Origin: Virgibacillus_R byunsanensis
GTDB lineage: Bacteria; Bacillota; Bacilli; Bacillales; Amphibacillaceae
Assembly (NCBI RefSeq): GCF_042675965.1
Contig: NZ_JBHTKJ010000016.1
Span: 62,001-126,000 of the forward strand
Direction: 5' to 3'
Length of the DNA stretch: 64,000 nt
A model generated the notes under the pieces. The model searched no databases and had not been told where the DNA came from. It saw only the letters and a list, made by a program, of their open reading frames with translations. How positions within the stretch are numbered: the stretch's first letter is position 1; each line of letters begins with the position of its first letter. The position numbers and the translations under genes are program-made. Below are positions 17,359 through 25,796 of the stretch, piece by piece.

Positions 17359-18279
17359 GTGGTAAATCATCATATGTACGATAAATTAACGAAGATTACA
17401 TCCCAGAAAAATGTGATGGTTAATGAGCCCTTGAGAAATCATACGTATACTAAATTAGGTGGTAAAGCAGATTTTTTAGTTACCCCAGAAGCGTATGAAG
17501 AAGTACAGCAAATTGTTAAGCTGGCGAATGCAGAGGACATTAAATTCACATTATTAGGAAATGGATCAAACTTAATCGTCAAAGACGGTGGTATCCGGGG
17601 CATTGTAATGAATTTGAAGCAATTAACTACGATTAACACAGATGGTAAAACCATTGTTGCCCAAAGTGGTGCCAAAATTATTGATGTATCCAGAGAAGCT
17701 TTAAGCAATAAGCTATCGGGAATGGAATTTGCTTGTGGAATTCCTGGTTCAGTTGGTGGTGCGTTATTTATGAATGCCGGTGCATATGGTGGAGAGATAA
17801 AAGATGTTCTTGTAAGCACCATTGTTGTTGATAAAGAAGGTGATCTTTACTCGCTATCTGCTGCTGAATTAGATTTGGAATACCGCACTAGTAACATCCC
17901 AGATAAAGGTTACATTGTTCTAGAGGCTACATTTATACTAAAAGACGGTCACTATGATGAAATCAAAGCAATTATGGATGATCTCACATTTAAACGTGAA
18001 TCAAAGCAGCCATTAGAGTATCCTTCATGCGGAAGTGTATTTAAGCGGCCACCAGGGTATTTTGCTGGTAAGTTAATTCAAGATAGTAATTTACAAGGAA
18101 AGCAAATAGGTGGAGCACAGGTATCTTTAAAACATGCAGGATTTATTGTCAATAAAGATAATGCGTCTGCAAAGGAATATATTGATTTAATTCATTTTGT
18201 ACAGGAAACGGTGAAAGATAAATTTGGAGTCAATTTAGAGCGTGAAGTGAAAATTATTGGTGAAGAAACAAATAAATAA
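17359..18279 (+). CDS. murB: UDP-N-acetylenolpyruvoylglucosamine reductase
   Basis: An FAD-dependent enzyme that makes UDP-MurNAc for peptidoglycan. It is about 300 residues, the type IIb form found in Gram-positives. The landmarks are NHTYTKLGGKADF, the FAD-binding LLGNGSNLIVKDGG, GIPGSVGGALFMNAGAYGGE, the catalytic Ser in YPSCGSVFKRP, and GAQVSLKHAGFIVN. The start is either the GTG at 17359 (spaced from AAAAGGA) or the ATG five codons in, after AGGTGG. A bidirectional terminator follows. Confidence 0.95.
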   Translation: MVNHHMYDKLTKITSQKNVMVNEPLRNHTYTKLGGKADFLVTPEAYEEVQQIVKLANAEDIKFTLLGNGSNLIVKDGGIRGIVMNLKQLTTINTDGKTIVAQSGAKIIDVSREALSNKLSGMEFACGIPGSVGGALFMNAGAYGGEIKDVLVSTIVVDKEGDLYSLSAAELDLEYRTSNIPDKGYIVLEATFILKDGHYDEIKAIMDDLTFKRESKQPLEYPSCGSVFKRPPGYFAGKLIQDSNLQGKQIGGAQVSLKHAGFIVNKDNASAKEYIDLIHFVQETVKDKFGVNLEREVKIIGEETNK

Positions 18280-18322
18280 AAAGCGCAATGATGAGAAAAA
18301 ATCTCATCATTGCGCTTTTGTT
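18279..18322. terminator. Bidirectional terminator between murB and ehuA
   Basis: An 18-bp stem (AAAAGCGCAATGATGAGA and its complement) with a 5-nt loop, flanked by A and T runs, lies between convergent genes. Confidence 0.92.
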
Positions 18323-18329
18323 GTTCTGC

Positions 18330-19154
18330 TTATGAATTTCTAAACCTGTGTAGAAAGGTTTGTAAGCGTTCGTTTGTTGGGTTCTCAATAACTTCGCTAG
18401 GTGGTCCTTCTTCTGCAATAACACCATTATCTAAAAATAGAACACGATCAGCAATATCTAGTGCGAATTCCATTTCATGGGTAACAAGTACCATTGCCAT
18501 TTCGCCTTCTTTGGCGATATCACGAATAACCTCTAATACTTCACCAACCAGTTCTGGGTCAAGTGCAGATGTTACCTCATCAAATAACATGATTTTTGGA
18601 CGCATTACAAGTGCCCGTGCCATGGCAACACGCTGCTTTTGTCCACCGGAAAGCTGGTTTGGATAATTATCTAATTTATCGCCTAAGCCAACTTTTTCCA
18701 GCATTTCAATCGAACGGTTTTTAGCTTCTTGTTTATCTTCCTTTTGGACATGAATGGGTGCTGTCATACAGTTTTCTAAAATTGTCATATGCGGGAAAAG
18801 GTTAAAGTGCTGGAATACCATCCCAATATTACCACGAACTTCACGTAAATGTTTTTCGTTAGCTGGTACAAGCTCTCCATTCTTCTCCATATGCCATAGA
18901 TTATCCCCGTCTACAATAATGGATCCTGAAGTTGGTTGCTCTAATGTCATTAACATACGAATGATCGTCGTTTTACCGGAACCACTTGGACCGATCACGG
19001 CAACTTTTTCTGAAGGCATAATATCTAAATTTATACCTTTTAAAACTTCGACATCACCAAATGATTTGTACACATTTTCATATCTTACAATTGGTTCTCC
19101 AGAAACGCCAACTGACTGATCTACATCTTTACTTTTTAACTCTGGTTCTGACAT
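18330..19154 (-). CDS. ehuA: Ectoine/hydroxyectoine ABC transporter, ATPase
   Basis: ATP-binding subunit of the osmolyte importer, 274 residues. Walker A is GPSGSGKTT, the Q-loop is VFQHFNLFPHM, the signature is LSGGQKQRVAMARAL, Walker B is IMLFDEVTSALD and the switch is VTHEM. The insertion around NLWHMEKNGELVPANEKHL is characteristic of EhuA and separates it from ordinary polar amino acid ATPases. It is the last gene of ehuBCDA, and its start abuts the ehuD stop. Confidence 0.92.
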   Translation of the reverse strand: MSEPELKSKDVDQSVGVSGEPIVRYENVYKSFGDVEVLKGINLDIMPSEKVAVIGPSGSGKTTIIRMLMTLEQPTSGSIIVDGDNLWHMEKNGELVPANEKHLREVRGNIGMVFQHFNLFPHMTILENCMTAPIHVQKEDKQEAKNRSIEMLEKVGLGDKLDNYPNQLSGGQKQRVAMARALVMRPKIMLFDEVTSALDPELVGEVLEVIRDIAKEGEMAMVLVTHEMEFALDIADRVLFLDNGVIAEEGPPSEVIENPTNERLQTFLHRFRNS

Positions 19155-19879
19155 TATGATACAGCTCCTTTACCTTCTTCTATCGGTTTACTACCAGACG
19201 GTGCTTTTTTATCAAAACGCCGATTCATTTTCTTCTCTAACTTCTTAATAAGAATAGCAGAAGGATAACTTAATGCTAAGAATAATATTGCCACAATTGT
19301 AAGTGCCTCCAGATATTTCCAATGCTGTGCTCCATAGCTATTAGCCATGTGCAATATACCTACAACTCCAATTGTTGAAGCTAATGGAACTTCCTTAAAC
19401 ATAATGATTAAGTAGTTTCCTAGCATAGGAATCGTCGGAGGTATTGCTTGTGGTAATATTATTTTAGACCATTTCTGCCTTGTAGAAAAGTTCAATGCTT
19501 TTGAAGCTTCCCATTGCCCCTTTTCCACACCTTCTATACCTGAACGATAAACTTCTCCAATGTAGGTACTAAAGTGTACACCCAGACCTAAGACCGCGCA
19601 TGTAAAAGGGTCTAAAGTGACTCCGACTACAGGAACCATCGGCCACGCGTAAAAGAGAAAGAATAACTGTACAAGTGGTGGTGTGGAACGAATAAATTCC
19701 ATTACCCATGTAACAATCCAATTAAGTGGTTTAAATGGTATGCGACGTAAAAACGTCCAAGCAAAGCCGAAAATTAGTGCAAATAAGTAACATGCGACTG
19801 TAAGGGCTATTGTAATTCCTAAACCTTGGATAACGATAGGGAAGGCGTCAAAGAATATATCCCAACTCCAATTATTCAT
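19154..19879 (-). CDS. ehuD: Ectoine/hydroxyectoine ABC transporter, permease EhuD
   Basis: A 241-residue inner-membrane permease of the His/Glu/Gln-type family. It shows about five membrane spans and the EAA loop around GVEKGQWEASKALNFSTRQK, which docks to EhuA. Its start and stop codons each share one base with neighbouring genes, so translation is coupled with EhuC and EhuA. Confidence 0.92.
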   Translation of the reverse strand: MNNWSWDIFFDAFPIVIQGLGITIALTVACYLFALIFGFAWTFLRRIPFKPLNWIVTWVMEFIRSTPPLVQLFFLFYAWPMVPVVGVTLDPFTCAVLGLGVHFSTYIGEVYRSGIEGVEKGQWEASKALNFSTRQKWSKIILPQAIPPTIPMLGNYLIIMFKEVPLASTIGVVGILHMANSYGAQHWKYLEALTIVAILFLALSYPSAILIKKLEKKMNRRFDKKAPSGSKPIEEGKGAVS

Positions 19880-20547
19880 TAGGTGGCCACCCCTTTCTTA
19901 GAAATGCTTTCCGCTTTGCGTGTTAACCAAATTAATGGAAGTGCCATAATAAAGTAGAAAACAAGCACTAACATGTAAACGGTTGGCGCTGCAGATAGAT
20001 CGGAGCTTCTTAAAATATCTCCATAATACAAGATATCTGTCATACCAATTAGTGACACTAATGAAGTTGCTTTTAACATTTGAATGAGATAATTTCCGAA
20101 TTCTGGTAACATCATACGCACTGCCTGTGGGAAAATAACTAATCGCATCCGTTGAAAACGCGACATATTTAATGCAGTACTTGCCTCAGTCTGTCCCTTT
20201 GCAACAGCTAGAATAGACCCACGAACAATCTCAGACATATATGCACCATAGTTTAATGATATAGCTAATACACCTGCTAGTAGGTTACTTCCTAAATCAA
20301 TACCAAATAACATTGGGAGTGCATAGTATAACCAAAATAATTGAACAATTAAAGATGTGCCACGGAAGATCTCTACGTAGAAACCAGTGAATTTTCGGAG
20401 GATAACGTTATTTGAAAGGCGACAGAGTCCAGCAATAAAAGCAAATAGATATCCGAAAATAGCGGAAAAAATAAGAACAATAATGGTAATCTCTATTCCT
20501 TTCATCAGAACCGGAAAGACTTCAGCTATAGCGCTAATAGTGATCAC
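19879..20547 (-). CDS. ehuC: Ectoine/hydroxyectoine ABC transporter, permease EhuC
   Basis: Second permease of the pair, up to 222 residues, with the same fold and EAA loop (VAKGQTEASTALNMSR). The start is uncertain. The frame can begin at a GTG at 20547, but that codon overlaps the Shine-Dalgarno AAAGGAG itself. The in-frame ATT at 20541 is 8 nt downstream of AAAGGAG and would give MSAIAEVFPVLMKG. The coordinates use the GTG; see findings. It lies 209 nt downstream of ehuB, with repeats between. Confidence 0.9.
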   Translation of the reverse strand: MITISAIAEVFPVLMKGIEITIIVLIFSAIFGYLFAFIAGLCRLSNNVILRKFTGFYVEIFRGTSLIVQLFWLYYALPMLFGIDLGSNLLAGVLAISLNYGAYMSEIVRGSILAVAKGQTEASTALNMSRFQRMRLVIFPQAVRMMLPEFGNYLIQMLKATSLVSLIGMTDILYYGDILRSSDLSAAPTVYMLVLVFYFIMALPLIWLTRKAESISKKGVAT

Positions 20548-20580
20548 TCCTTTACGGATTTAATTTTTATGGAAAAAAGG

Positions 20581-20619
20581 ATAGGGTCAGACCCCCTGGA
20601 TGAGGGAGTCGGACCCTAT
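20581..20619. repeat. Strong hairpin between ehuB and ehuC
   Basis: ATAGGGTC at 20581 pairs with GACCCTAT ending at 20619. Inside, GAC-CCCT pairs with AGGG-GTC with single mismatches. There is no T run on the minus strand. It may stabilise or process the ehuB transcript, or be a mobile repeat. Confidence 0.7.
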
Positions 20620-20661
20620 GGAGTCAATGGTATATTTTTTATAGATTTAACTATAACTTTT

Positions 20662-20750
20662 AGCAGGTAAGAAAATATAAAACTTTCTTATCTGCATAAG
20701 TGCAACTAGGTCATTCGCCACAAGTCTTGGCGAATGACAAGTTTTCTAAT
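20662..20750 (+). repeat. Dispersed hairpin repeat (family 1), copy C
   Basis: The first hairpin GCAGGTAAGAAAATATAAAA ... CTTTCTTATCTGC is followed by ATAAGTGCAACTAGG. The second hairpin is a perfect 11-bp stem (GTCATTCGCCA 20710-20720, TGGCGAATGAC 20728-20738), then AAGTTTTCTAAT. It lies 6 nt from the ehuB stop, where a terminator would be expected. Confidence 0.88.
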
Positions 20751-20756
20751 CTTTTT

Positions 20757-21680
20757 TTAAACGTTGCCGCCACATACTTTTTCTGTAGTAATATCTGATG
20801 GAACAGCATTCATTTCTTCACTAAAGCTATTTGCTTCTAATAATTCTGCAACAGTACCATCTTCTTTCAATTCAGCAAGCTTTTCATTATATGCTTCACG
20901 TAAATCGTCACTGTCACTATGGAAAGCTGCTGCACCATAACTTGGTACACCTTCAACATCAGGCTGTTCAAATTCATTAACAAATTCTAATGCATCTGTA
21001 TCAGCTGACTCTAATGCCATTTTAATTGTCATCTCTGTACCAGTTGTAGCATCAGCACGTCCTGATTCTACAGCTGAGAATGTTGCCGGAATGTCATCCG
21101 CACTTTGGATTTGACCTGCGTCTACACCCTCCGTTTTAAGGAATTCATTCTCTGTTGCACCAGCCATAACGGAAACAGTTATGTCGGGATTGTCAGCAAT
21201 ATCTTTATAGCTAGTTATGCCTAACGGATTACCTTTTTGTACGATTAATCCTTCACCATACATCATTTCTGGTTCACCGAAATCAACGTTTTCACAGCGG
21301 TCAGGGTTAATTGCCATACCAGCAGTTATTACATCAAACTGTTGGGCATTTAGACCTGGAATAAGCTGTCCAAAGTCAGCAAGTTGTGAATCCATTTCCT
21401 CGATTCCTAGTTCTGCAAAGACTGCAGCTGCTATATCTACTGCCGCTCCTTTTAATTCACCATCTTCTTCATATGCATAAGGTTTCTCATTTGCAAAACC
21501 AATCGTTACTTTTCCTTCCTCTTGTAATTGTGCTAGTAAACTATCGTCAACTTCACCTTCACCTTCACCATCACCATTACTATCGCTATCACCATCTCCA
21601 CTTGTATCATCAGATCCGCATGCAGCGAGTAGAATAAAAGAAAAGCTTAATACTAAACTAAGTAACAGTTTCTTATTCAT
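20757..21680 (-). CDS. ehuB: Ectoine/hydroxyectoine ABC transporter, binding lipoprotein
   Basis: Substrate-binding protein tethered to the membrane by a lipidated Cys (ILLAACGSD, Cys21), followed by an acidic Asp/Gly/Glu linker to about residue 47. The type 2 periplasmic-binding fold follows, with the EhuB-typical GFANEKPYAYEEDG, AGMAINPDRCENVDF, VQKGNPLGI and C-terminal ITTEKVCGG. It is 307 residues and the first gene of ehuBCDA. GGGAGGT precedes the ATG. An osmotically controlled promoter is likely but cannot be read directly. Confidence 0.93.
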   Translation of the reverse strand: MNKKLLLSLVLSFSFILLAACGSDDTSGDGDSDSNGDGEGEGEVDDSLLAQLQEEGKVTIGFANEKPYAYEEDGELKGAAVDIAAAVFAELGIEEMDSQLADFGQLIPGLNAQQFDVITAGMAINPDRCENVDFGEPEMMYGEGLIVQKGNPLGITSYKDIADNPDITVSVMAGATENEFLKTEGVDAGQIQSADDIPATFSAVESGRADATTGTEMTIKMALESADTDALEFVNEFEQPDVEGVPSYGAAAFHSDSDDLREAYNEKLAELKEDGTVAELLEANSFSEEMNAVPSDITTEKVCGGNV

Positions 21681-22386
21681 CTTGAAAAATGACCTCCCTT
21701 AGAATTTTAAAGCACAAAAACATTCAGTGCCTCAAGCAAATTTTTAAATTTACTTTTTCTCTTTTTATGACTTTTCTACTACGTAAAATGCACCTCAGTG
21801 ACGCCAAAAAATCTATCCCTGAAGTGTCGTTACGATTCAATCAATCATATTATATATGTTATATCTAATTATAATTCTTCTCAAATGCAATATATTTTGA
21901 TAATTTGGAATATAGCTCTATAAATTAGCCCTAATTAAATCCTGCTAGGACATGCAAAAGTATACTTGTATATAGTATGGTTTACTCCAAAATCCTTAAA
22001 AAACGTTATATTTCACGGTTTTTCTTACAAAAATTTACAGATGTATGTATTTAGTTGAATAATAGTATAGAAGCCTCACTAGTCAAAACACATAAAAATA
22101 AGTACGGTATTCATAGTTAAGTAGCTTTAATAAAAAAATATGAATTATTTCAAGGAGAAGTTATATAAGTCGAGGGAAACTCGAATGGATTACTTTACTA
22201 GATTTGTTCAGATAAACAATGATTACCAAAATATTCACTTAGCAGAGCTTAAAGGTTTGATAAAGGTGGTAATCGTTTCTGTATCAAATCATACTAGGAG
22301 AGATTTCTTTAAACAAAAAGAATGGGGAAATCCGAGGGTGACGAGGTTTATATGTTAAACTTAATATAAGTATTATAGTTTTTAAC
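21681..22386. other. Intergenic region upstream of ehuB
   Basis: This holds the ehuB leader. An 8-bp stem at 21791-21826 (CACCTCAG / CTGAAGTG, with one G-T pair) lies in the transcribed leader on the minus strand. The AT-rich stretch around 21840-21900 is a likely promoter area. An open frame at 22140-22358 (72 codons) has no ribosome binding site or family resemblance and was not called. GATTACCA at 22222 and TGGTAATC at 22267 form a possible long-range stem of unknown meaning. Confidence 0.4.
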
Positions 22387-22791
22387 AAAGGCTGTTTTCG
22401 CACGCATTGTTGCTTTTTCATCTAGTTGATATATAATGCGACGTAACAGCAACGTCGTGATTTCCGCTCCGGGCAGTCGCTTTCCGCGGGCGGCTGGTGA
22501 GCGACCACGTGCTGAAGCACTTTGGTGTCTCACCTATGCCTATCTTCCCGCAGGACAAGAAAGGCTAAGAAAGCGACACATCGCACGCCGGAGCTTTCCT
22601 TGTCCTGCGGGAAAGTGAAGACGCTACAGACCCCACAGGGATCCGTCTTTGCGAGCGAGGAGGCTCAGCGCGAGCCCGCGGAAAGCGTAGTATTTTCCGC
22701 AGCGGTAGCAGAGCATTGATCGTGCTCTCAAGTTATGTCGCAATATAAATCTATTCTCTTTAAAAGCAACAAACTTTACGAAAACAGCTTT
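22387..22791. repeat. Inverted-end repeat element, complete copy with GC-rich core
   Basis: The ends are ~60-bp imperfect inverted repeats: AAAGGCTGTTTTCG ... ATGCGACGTAAC at 22387-22447, and AGTTATGTCGCAA ... CGAAAACAGCTTT at 22731-22791. The 280-bp core is far richer in GC than the surroundings and has its own hairpin arms (CTTCCCGCAGGACAAGAAA near 22544 and CTTTCCTTGTCCTGCGGGAA near 22593). The core phrases resemble GC-rich intergenic repeats known from Bacillaceae genomes. Open frames inside (22348-22533, 22436-22618, 22522-22719) are not genes. Confidence 0.82.
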
Positions 22792-22849
22792 AACAATTAA
22801 GACTTAGCTTATCTTAGCTCACTCTAATATTATGTATAGGAGTTTTACT

Positions 22850-23008
22850 ATGTTATTTTATATTATTCTATCAATAGCTATTATGTTAGTCGTCCTTTTA
22901 TTATCATTATTCACTATTTCAAAAGGATACGCATATAAGCATACAGTTGATCCCTTACCAGATGAACAAGAGGATAAAAATGACACCGACATTAAAGAAA
23001 ATTACTAA
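22850..23008 (+). CDS. Small membrane protein, YtzI-like
   Basis: A 52-residue protein with one N-terminal membrane span (residues 2-23, almost all Ile/Leu/Val/Met), then FTISKGYAYKHTVDPLP and an acidic tail (DEQEDKNDTDIKEN). The ISKGYxYKHTVDPL phrase is what I recall for the Bacillus YtzI family, function unknown. TAGGAG lies 9 nt before the ATG and a terminator follows immediately, so this is a complete one-gene unit. The family name is from memory. Confidence 0.78.
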   Translation: MLFYIILSIAIMLVVLLLSLFTISKGYAYKHTVDPLPDEQEDKNDTDIKENY

Positions 23009-23009
23009 T

Positions 23010-23055
23010 AAAAAATGACAAGTCTGCAATTATAGTGCTGATTTGTCATTTTTTA
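23010..23055 (+). terminator. Terminator after the small membrane gene
   Basis: AAAAATGACAA pairs with TTGTCATTTTT, with TGCA/TGCT-type pairing inside a longer loop; the T run ends at about 23055. Confidence 0.8.
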
Positions 23056-23062
23056 AAAGTAA

Positions 23063-23143
23063 CGATAGTATAAAACTTTCTTATCTACATAAGTGCAACT
23101 TTGTCTTTCGCCATTAAGGCTTGGCAATAAGCCAAATTTTTTA
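23063..23143 (+). repeat. Dispersed hairpin repeat (family 1), copy D
   Basis: ATAGTATAAAACTTTCTTAT, CTACATAAGTGCAACTT, then TTTCGCCATTAAGGCTTGGC, AATAAGCCAAA and TTTTTTAAT. The left arm of the first hairpin is mostly lost. The copy lies just beyond the ehuB remnant, the same position that copy C occupies beside intact ehuB. Confidence 0.83.
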
Positions 23144-23155
23144 ATGATCTATATA

Positions 23156-23254
23156 CTATACTTCACCATTACAAAGCATTTCTTCTGTAATGTCAGGCAC
23201 CACTTTATGCATCTCTTCAACAAATCCATTAGCTTATAGTAGTTCAGAAACAGC
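23156..23254 (-). pseudogene. 3' remnant of a second ehuB
   Basis: Read on the minus strand, about 32 codons give AVSELL-stop-ANGFVEEMHKVVP, then DITEEMLCNGEV and a stop. Intact EhuB ends TVAELLEANSFSEEMNAVPS, then DITTEKVCGGNV, so the match is clear over the whole stretch, with an in-frame stop replacing one Glu. The remnant ends exactly where the dioxygenase stop codon begins (23255). It was once part of a second binding-protein gene, and its divergence shows an old duplication rather than a recent copy. Confidence 0.8.
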
Positions 23255-24232
23255 TTAGTGTGATCTTTTTGTGTCTAATGGTTTTAACTTTGCTTCAATT
23301 TTATCTCGCTGATCTTCAAAAAACGGCGGTAATGCTAACGACTCTCCTAAATGTTCGATATCTTCATCTGTCGCAAATCCAGGGCCGTCTGTAGCTAACT
23401 CAAAGAGAATGCCATTGGGTTCTCTGAAATATAGGGACTTGAAATAAAAACGATCGACTAATCCAGAGTTGGGTAAACGTAGTTCCTGTAAACGATCTTT
23501 CCATTTAGATAACTCTTCTTCATTATCAACCCGGAAAGCAACGTGGTGAACACTTCCGCGGCCAGGACGTTCTGGTTGTAAATCGTTTCTTACTTCCAAA
23601 TGAACCTCAGCACCTGTTCCACCCTCTGCTGTAGCAAATACCATAATGTCCTCCTGAGAGGTTATCGAAGAAGGGTAACTACCGACCTGTTTAAAGGTTA
23701 AAAGTTTTGTTAGTATGGTGATGGTTGGTGTTGGATCTTTTACTGTTAACTTAGTGGGACCAAGCCCAATGATTCCGTTTTCCATAGGAACACTGCTATG
23801 ATCCCATGGTTTTCCTCCCTTAACACCTATGTTCGTTTCATCTGAAACAAGCGTTAATCGCTGACCCTCGGGATCACGAAAATGTATGACACTTCTATTT
23901 CCATCTTTTGTAATCCCATCGTGATCCACGTTGTATTCATGAAGTCTGTCCTGCCAGTATGTTAGAGCAGCATCGTTTGGAACGCGTAAAGAGGTGCCTG
24001 AGATACTGCTGATTCCCTGATAGGTTGAACCTGCATGTGGAATCTCAAAAAACGTTAAGTCTGTTCCCGGGTTACCCACCTCATCTGCATAAAACAAATG
24101 ATAAACAGATGTGTCATCTTGATTAACTGTCTTTTTAACAAGTCTCATGCCTAAAACTTCTGTATAGAAATGGTAATTTCCCTTTGCGTCTGCTGTAATG
24201 GCGGATACATGATGGATACCTTTTATTTGCAT
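23255..24232 (-). CDS. Ring-cleaving dioxygenase, MhqO/MhqA-type (VOC fold)
   Basis: A 325-residue protein of two tandem glyoxalase-fold halves, of the Bacillus Mhq group of extradiol-type dioxygenases linked to quinone and catechol stress. The first half starts IKGIHHVSAITADAKGNYHF with metal His8, and the second has GSVHHVAFRVDNEEE and the Glu of GILFELATDGPGF. The order of metal ligands (His, His, Glu) is preserved. The stop abuts the ehuB remnant, so its final residues may have been altered by the rearrangement. The substrate is inferred from the family. Confidence 0.9.
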   Translation of the reverse strand: MQIKGIHHVSAITADAKGNYHFYTEVLGMRLVKKTVNQDDTSVYHLFYADEVGNPGTDLTFFEIPHAGSTYQGISSISGTSLRVPNDAALTYWQDRLHEYNVDHDGITKDGNRSVIHFRDPEGQRLTLVSDETNIGVKGGKPWDHSSVPMENGIIGLGPTKLTVKDPTPTITILTKLLTFKQVGSYPSSITSQEDIMVFATAEGGTGAEVHLEVRNDLQPERPGRGSVHHVAFRVDNEEELSKWKDRLQELRLPNSGLVDRFYFKSLYFREPNGILFELATDGPGFATDEDIEHLGESLALPPFFEDQRDKIEAKLKPLDTKRSH

Positions 24233-24304
24233 AATTACTCCTCCTGTGACTTTTATCTCGTTCTAAGTATAAATTTAACTGTGAATAGAGTCTATTTGTT
24301 TGTT

Positions 24305-24871
24305 TTATTCCTTATTTTCCTCATAGCTTGGTCTTAGTCCTCTTTTAAGCTGATTAATACTTAATCCAAAGTCCATCTGTAAATGTGGGTAATCTTTAAA
24401 ATTGTTCCAGTCTCCGCCCCATTCAAATCCTAGATTCTTAGCAAGTTCAGCTACTTCAAACCAGTCAGATTCACCGTTTCCGTTTCCATCATATTGCGTA
24501 TCCCATATCATTTCTCCGTTTTCGTCTTGTAGGGTATAATCGATGGCTAGACCATAATTATGATAAGATTCACCACCTCTAGCATACGTTACAATGTCTC
24601 CTTGTTTTGATCTTCCTTGAGCATATAATTCGTTTTGCCTTCTGATTGAACGTGTCTTTTCTATAATAACAACTTCTATATCTAAATTGGAGGCTTGTTC
24701 AAGAAGAATATCCTTTTTCTCTTCTACCAATGGATGCAGTTCTATTGGTATTGGAGCATCTTCTCCTAAATCCATATATTGATCTTCTAATCGGTTATAT
24801 AAAACAAAAATGATTACGATGAAAATAATCACTGTAATCCATGCAAGAATGTCTTTTTTTAGTTTATTCAT
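24305..24871 (-). CDS. Membrane-anchored M15 peptidoglycan peptidase (CwlK/VanY type)
   Basis: A 188-residue protein with an N-terminal span (about 8-27) that anchors an extracellular zinc peptidase domain. The M15 motifs are present: the Arg of EKTRSIRRQNELYAQGRS, SYHNYGLAIDYTL (zinc His and Asp) and the final zinc His of KDYPHLQMDFG, with the catalytic Glu in LGFEWGGDW. CwlK relatives cut the L-Ala-D-Glu bond of peptidoglycan peptides, and VanY relatives trim D-Ala; sequence alone favours the CwlK side. Confidence 0.88.
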   Translation of the reverse strand: MNKLKKDILAWITVIIFIVIIFVLYNRLEDQYMDLGEDAPIPIELHPLVEEKKDILLEQASNLDIEVVIIEKTRSIRRQNELYAQGRSKQGDIVTYARGGESYHNYGLAIDYTLQDENGEMIWDTQYDGNGNGESDWFEVAELAKNLGFEWGGDWNNFKDYPHLQMDFGLSINQLKRGLRPSYEENKE

Positions 24872-25141
24872 GCAGCAAGTGCTCCTTTTCTACAGGTGGG
24901 TATTAGTAGTTATTATATCATGTAGATGGGGTAAACCTCGAAGGTGAATTTTTGAAATTTTTTCATTTATACAATCGATGGAAGTTGTAAAAAAGGGATG
25001 TTTAAAAAATATATAATTATTTTTGTATTCACAATTATCACTTTTAGTATTGTATAGTTAATAATAGAGATGAGACGGTATTCAGTTTGGGGTACTACTC
25101 TTAGGAGATCTACAGTAAAATAAGCTTGAGGGAGGGAGTAC

Positions 25142-25765
25142 ATGTACGTATTAATGGTGATTGTCATTGGATATTTGTTTGGATGTCTTCATGGTTCACA
25201 GCTGGTTAGCAAGCTTAAGAGTGTTGATATTAAAAACACTGGTGTAAAAAACCCTGGTGCTTCCAATACAACCATACTGCTGGGATGGAAATATGGTGCT
25301 TTAGTTGCGCTGATTGATATCTTTAAAGCAACTTTATCGATATTATTAGTAGTATATATTTTAAATGAAAGTGGAGTTGTCGGCGAAACACAAACCATGC
25401 TCATCTACATCAATGCTCTATTTATCATACTAGGACATAACTACCCACTGACAATGAGATTTAGTGGAGGAAAAGGCACAGCTTCACTTGTTGGGGTTTT
25501 AATTGCAATTGACTGGAAAATTGCTTTAATCAGTATAGGGATTTTATTGTTATTTACGTTGACGACTGATTATCTAGTAGTTGGGGTACTATTTATGTAT
25601 CTATCCTTTTTAATTACAACTTATTATTTCTTTGGAATTGAACCAACAATGATAGTCGTACTTTTATCAGTGCTTAGTATCATGAAGCATCTCGAAAACT
25701 ATAAACGGATATTGAAAAAAGAAGAAACGAAATTATCAAGTTTATTTCGAAAAGGAGCAGAATAA
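25142..25765 (+). CDS. Glycerol-3-phosphate acyltransferase, PlsY family
   Basis: A 207-residue membrane protein with the PlsY layout: an N-terminal span with YLFGCLHGSQL, then the loop KNTGVKNPGASNTTILLGWK, the phosphate-binding GHNYPLTMRFSGGKGTAS, and alternating hydrophobic stretches. PlsY transfers acyl groups from acyl-phosphate to glycerol-3-phosphate. The charged tail is longer than usual and the family signature is slightly divergent, so this may be a second copy rather than the housekeeping enzyme. It is followed closely by the DUF456 gene. Confidence 0.85.
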   Translation: MYVLMVIVIGYLFGCLHGSQLVSKLKSVDIKNTGVKNPGASNTTILLGWKYGALVALIDIFKATLSILLVVYILNESGVVGETQTMLIYINALFIILGHNYPLTMRFSGGKGTASLVGVLIAIDWKIALISIGILLLFTLTTDYLVVGVLFMYLSFLITTYYFFGIEPTMIVVLLSVLSIMKHLENYKRILKKEETKLSSLFRKGAE

Positions 25766-25796
25766 CCTTTCTGAATTGAAATGAATGGAGGAAAAC

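Noticed and set aside
18330..21680. The ehu operon as a general polar amino acid transporter
   Set aside because: The EhuA-specific insertion, the EhuB motifs including NPDRCENVDF, and the gene order B-C-D-A favour ectoine/hydroxyectoine.
22140..22358. A 72-codon open frame upstream of the repeat element
   Set aside because: It has no ribosome binding site and no recognisable motif, its composition is like the surrounding noncoding DNA, and it is not followed by a terminator.
22348..22719. Three overlapping frames of 60-65 codons in GC-rich DNA
   Set aside because: All are inside the repeat core, on both strands, without start signals.
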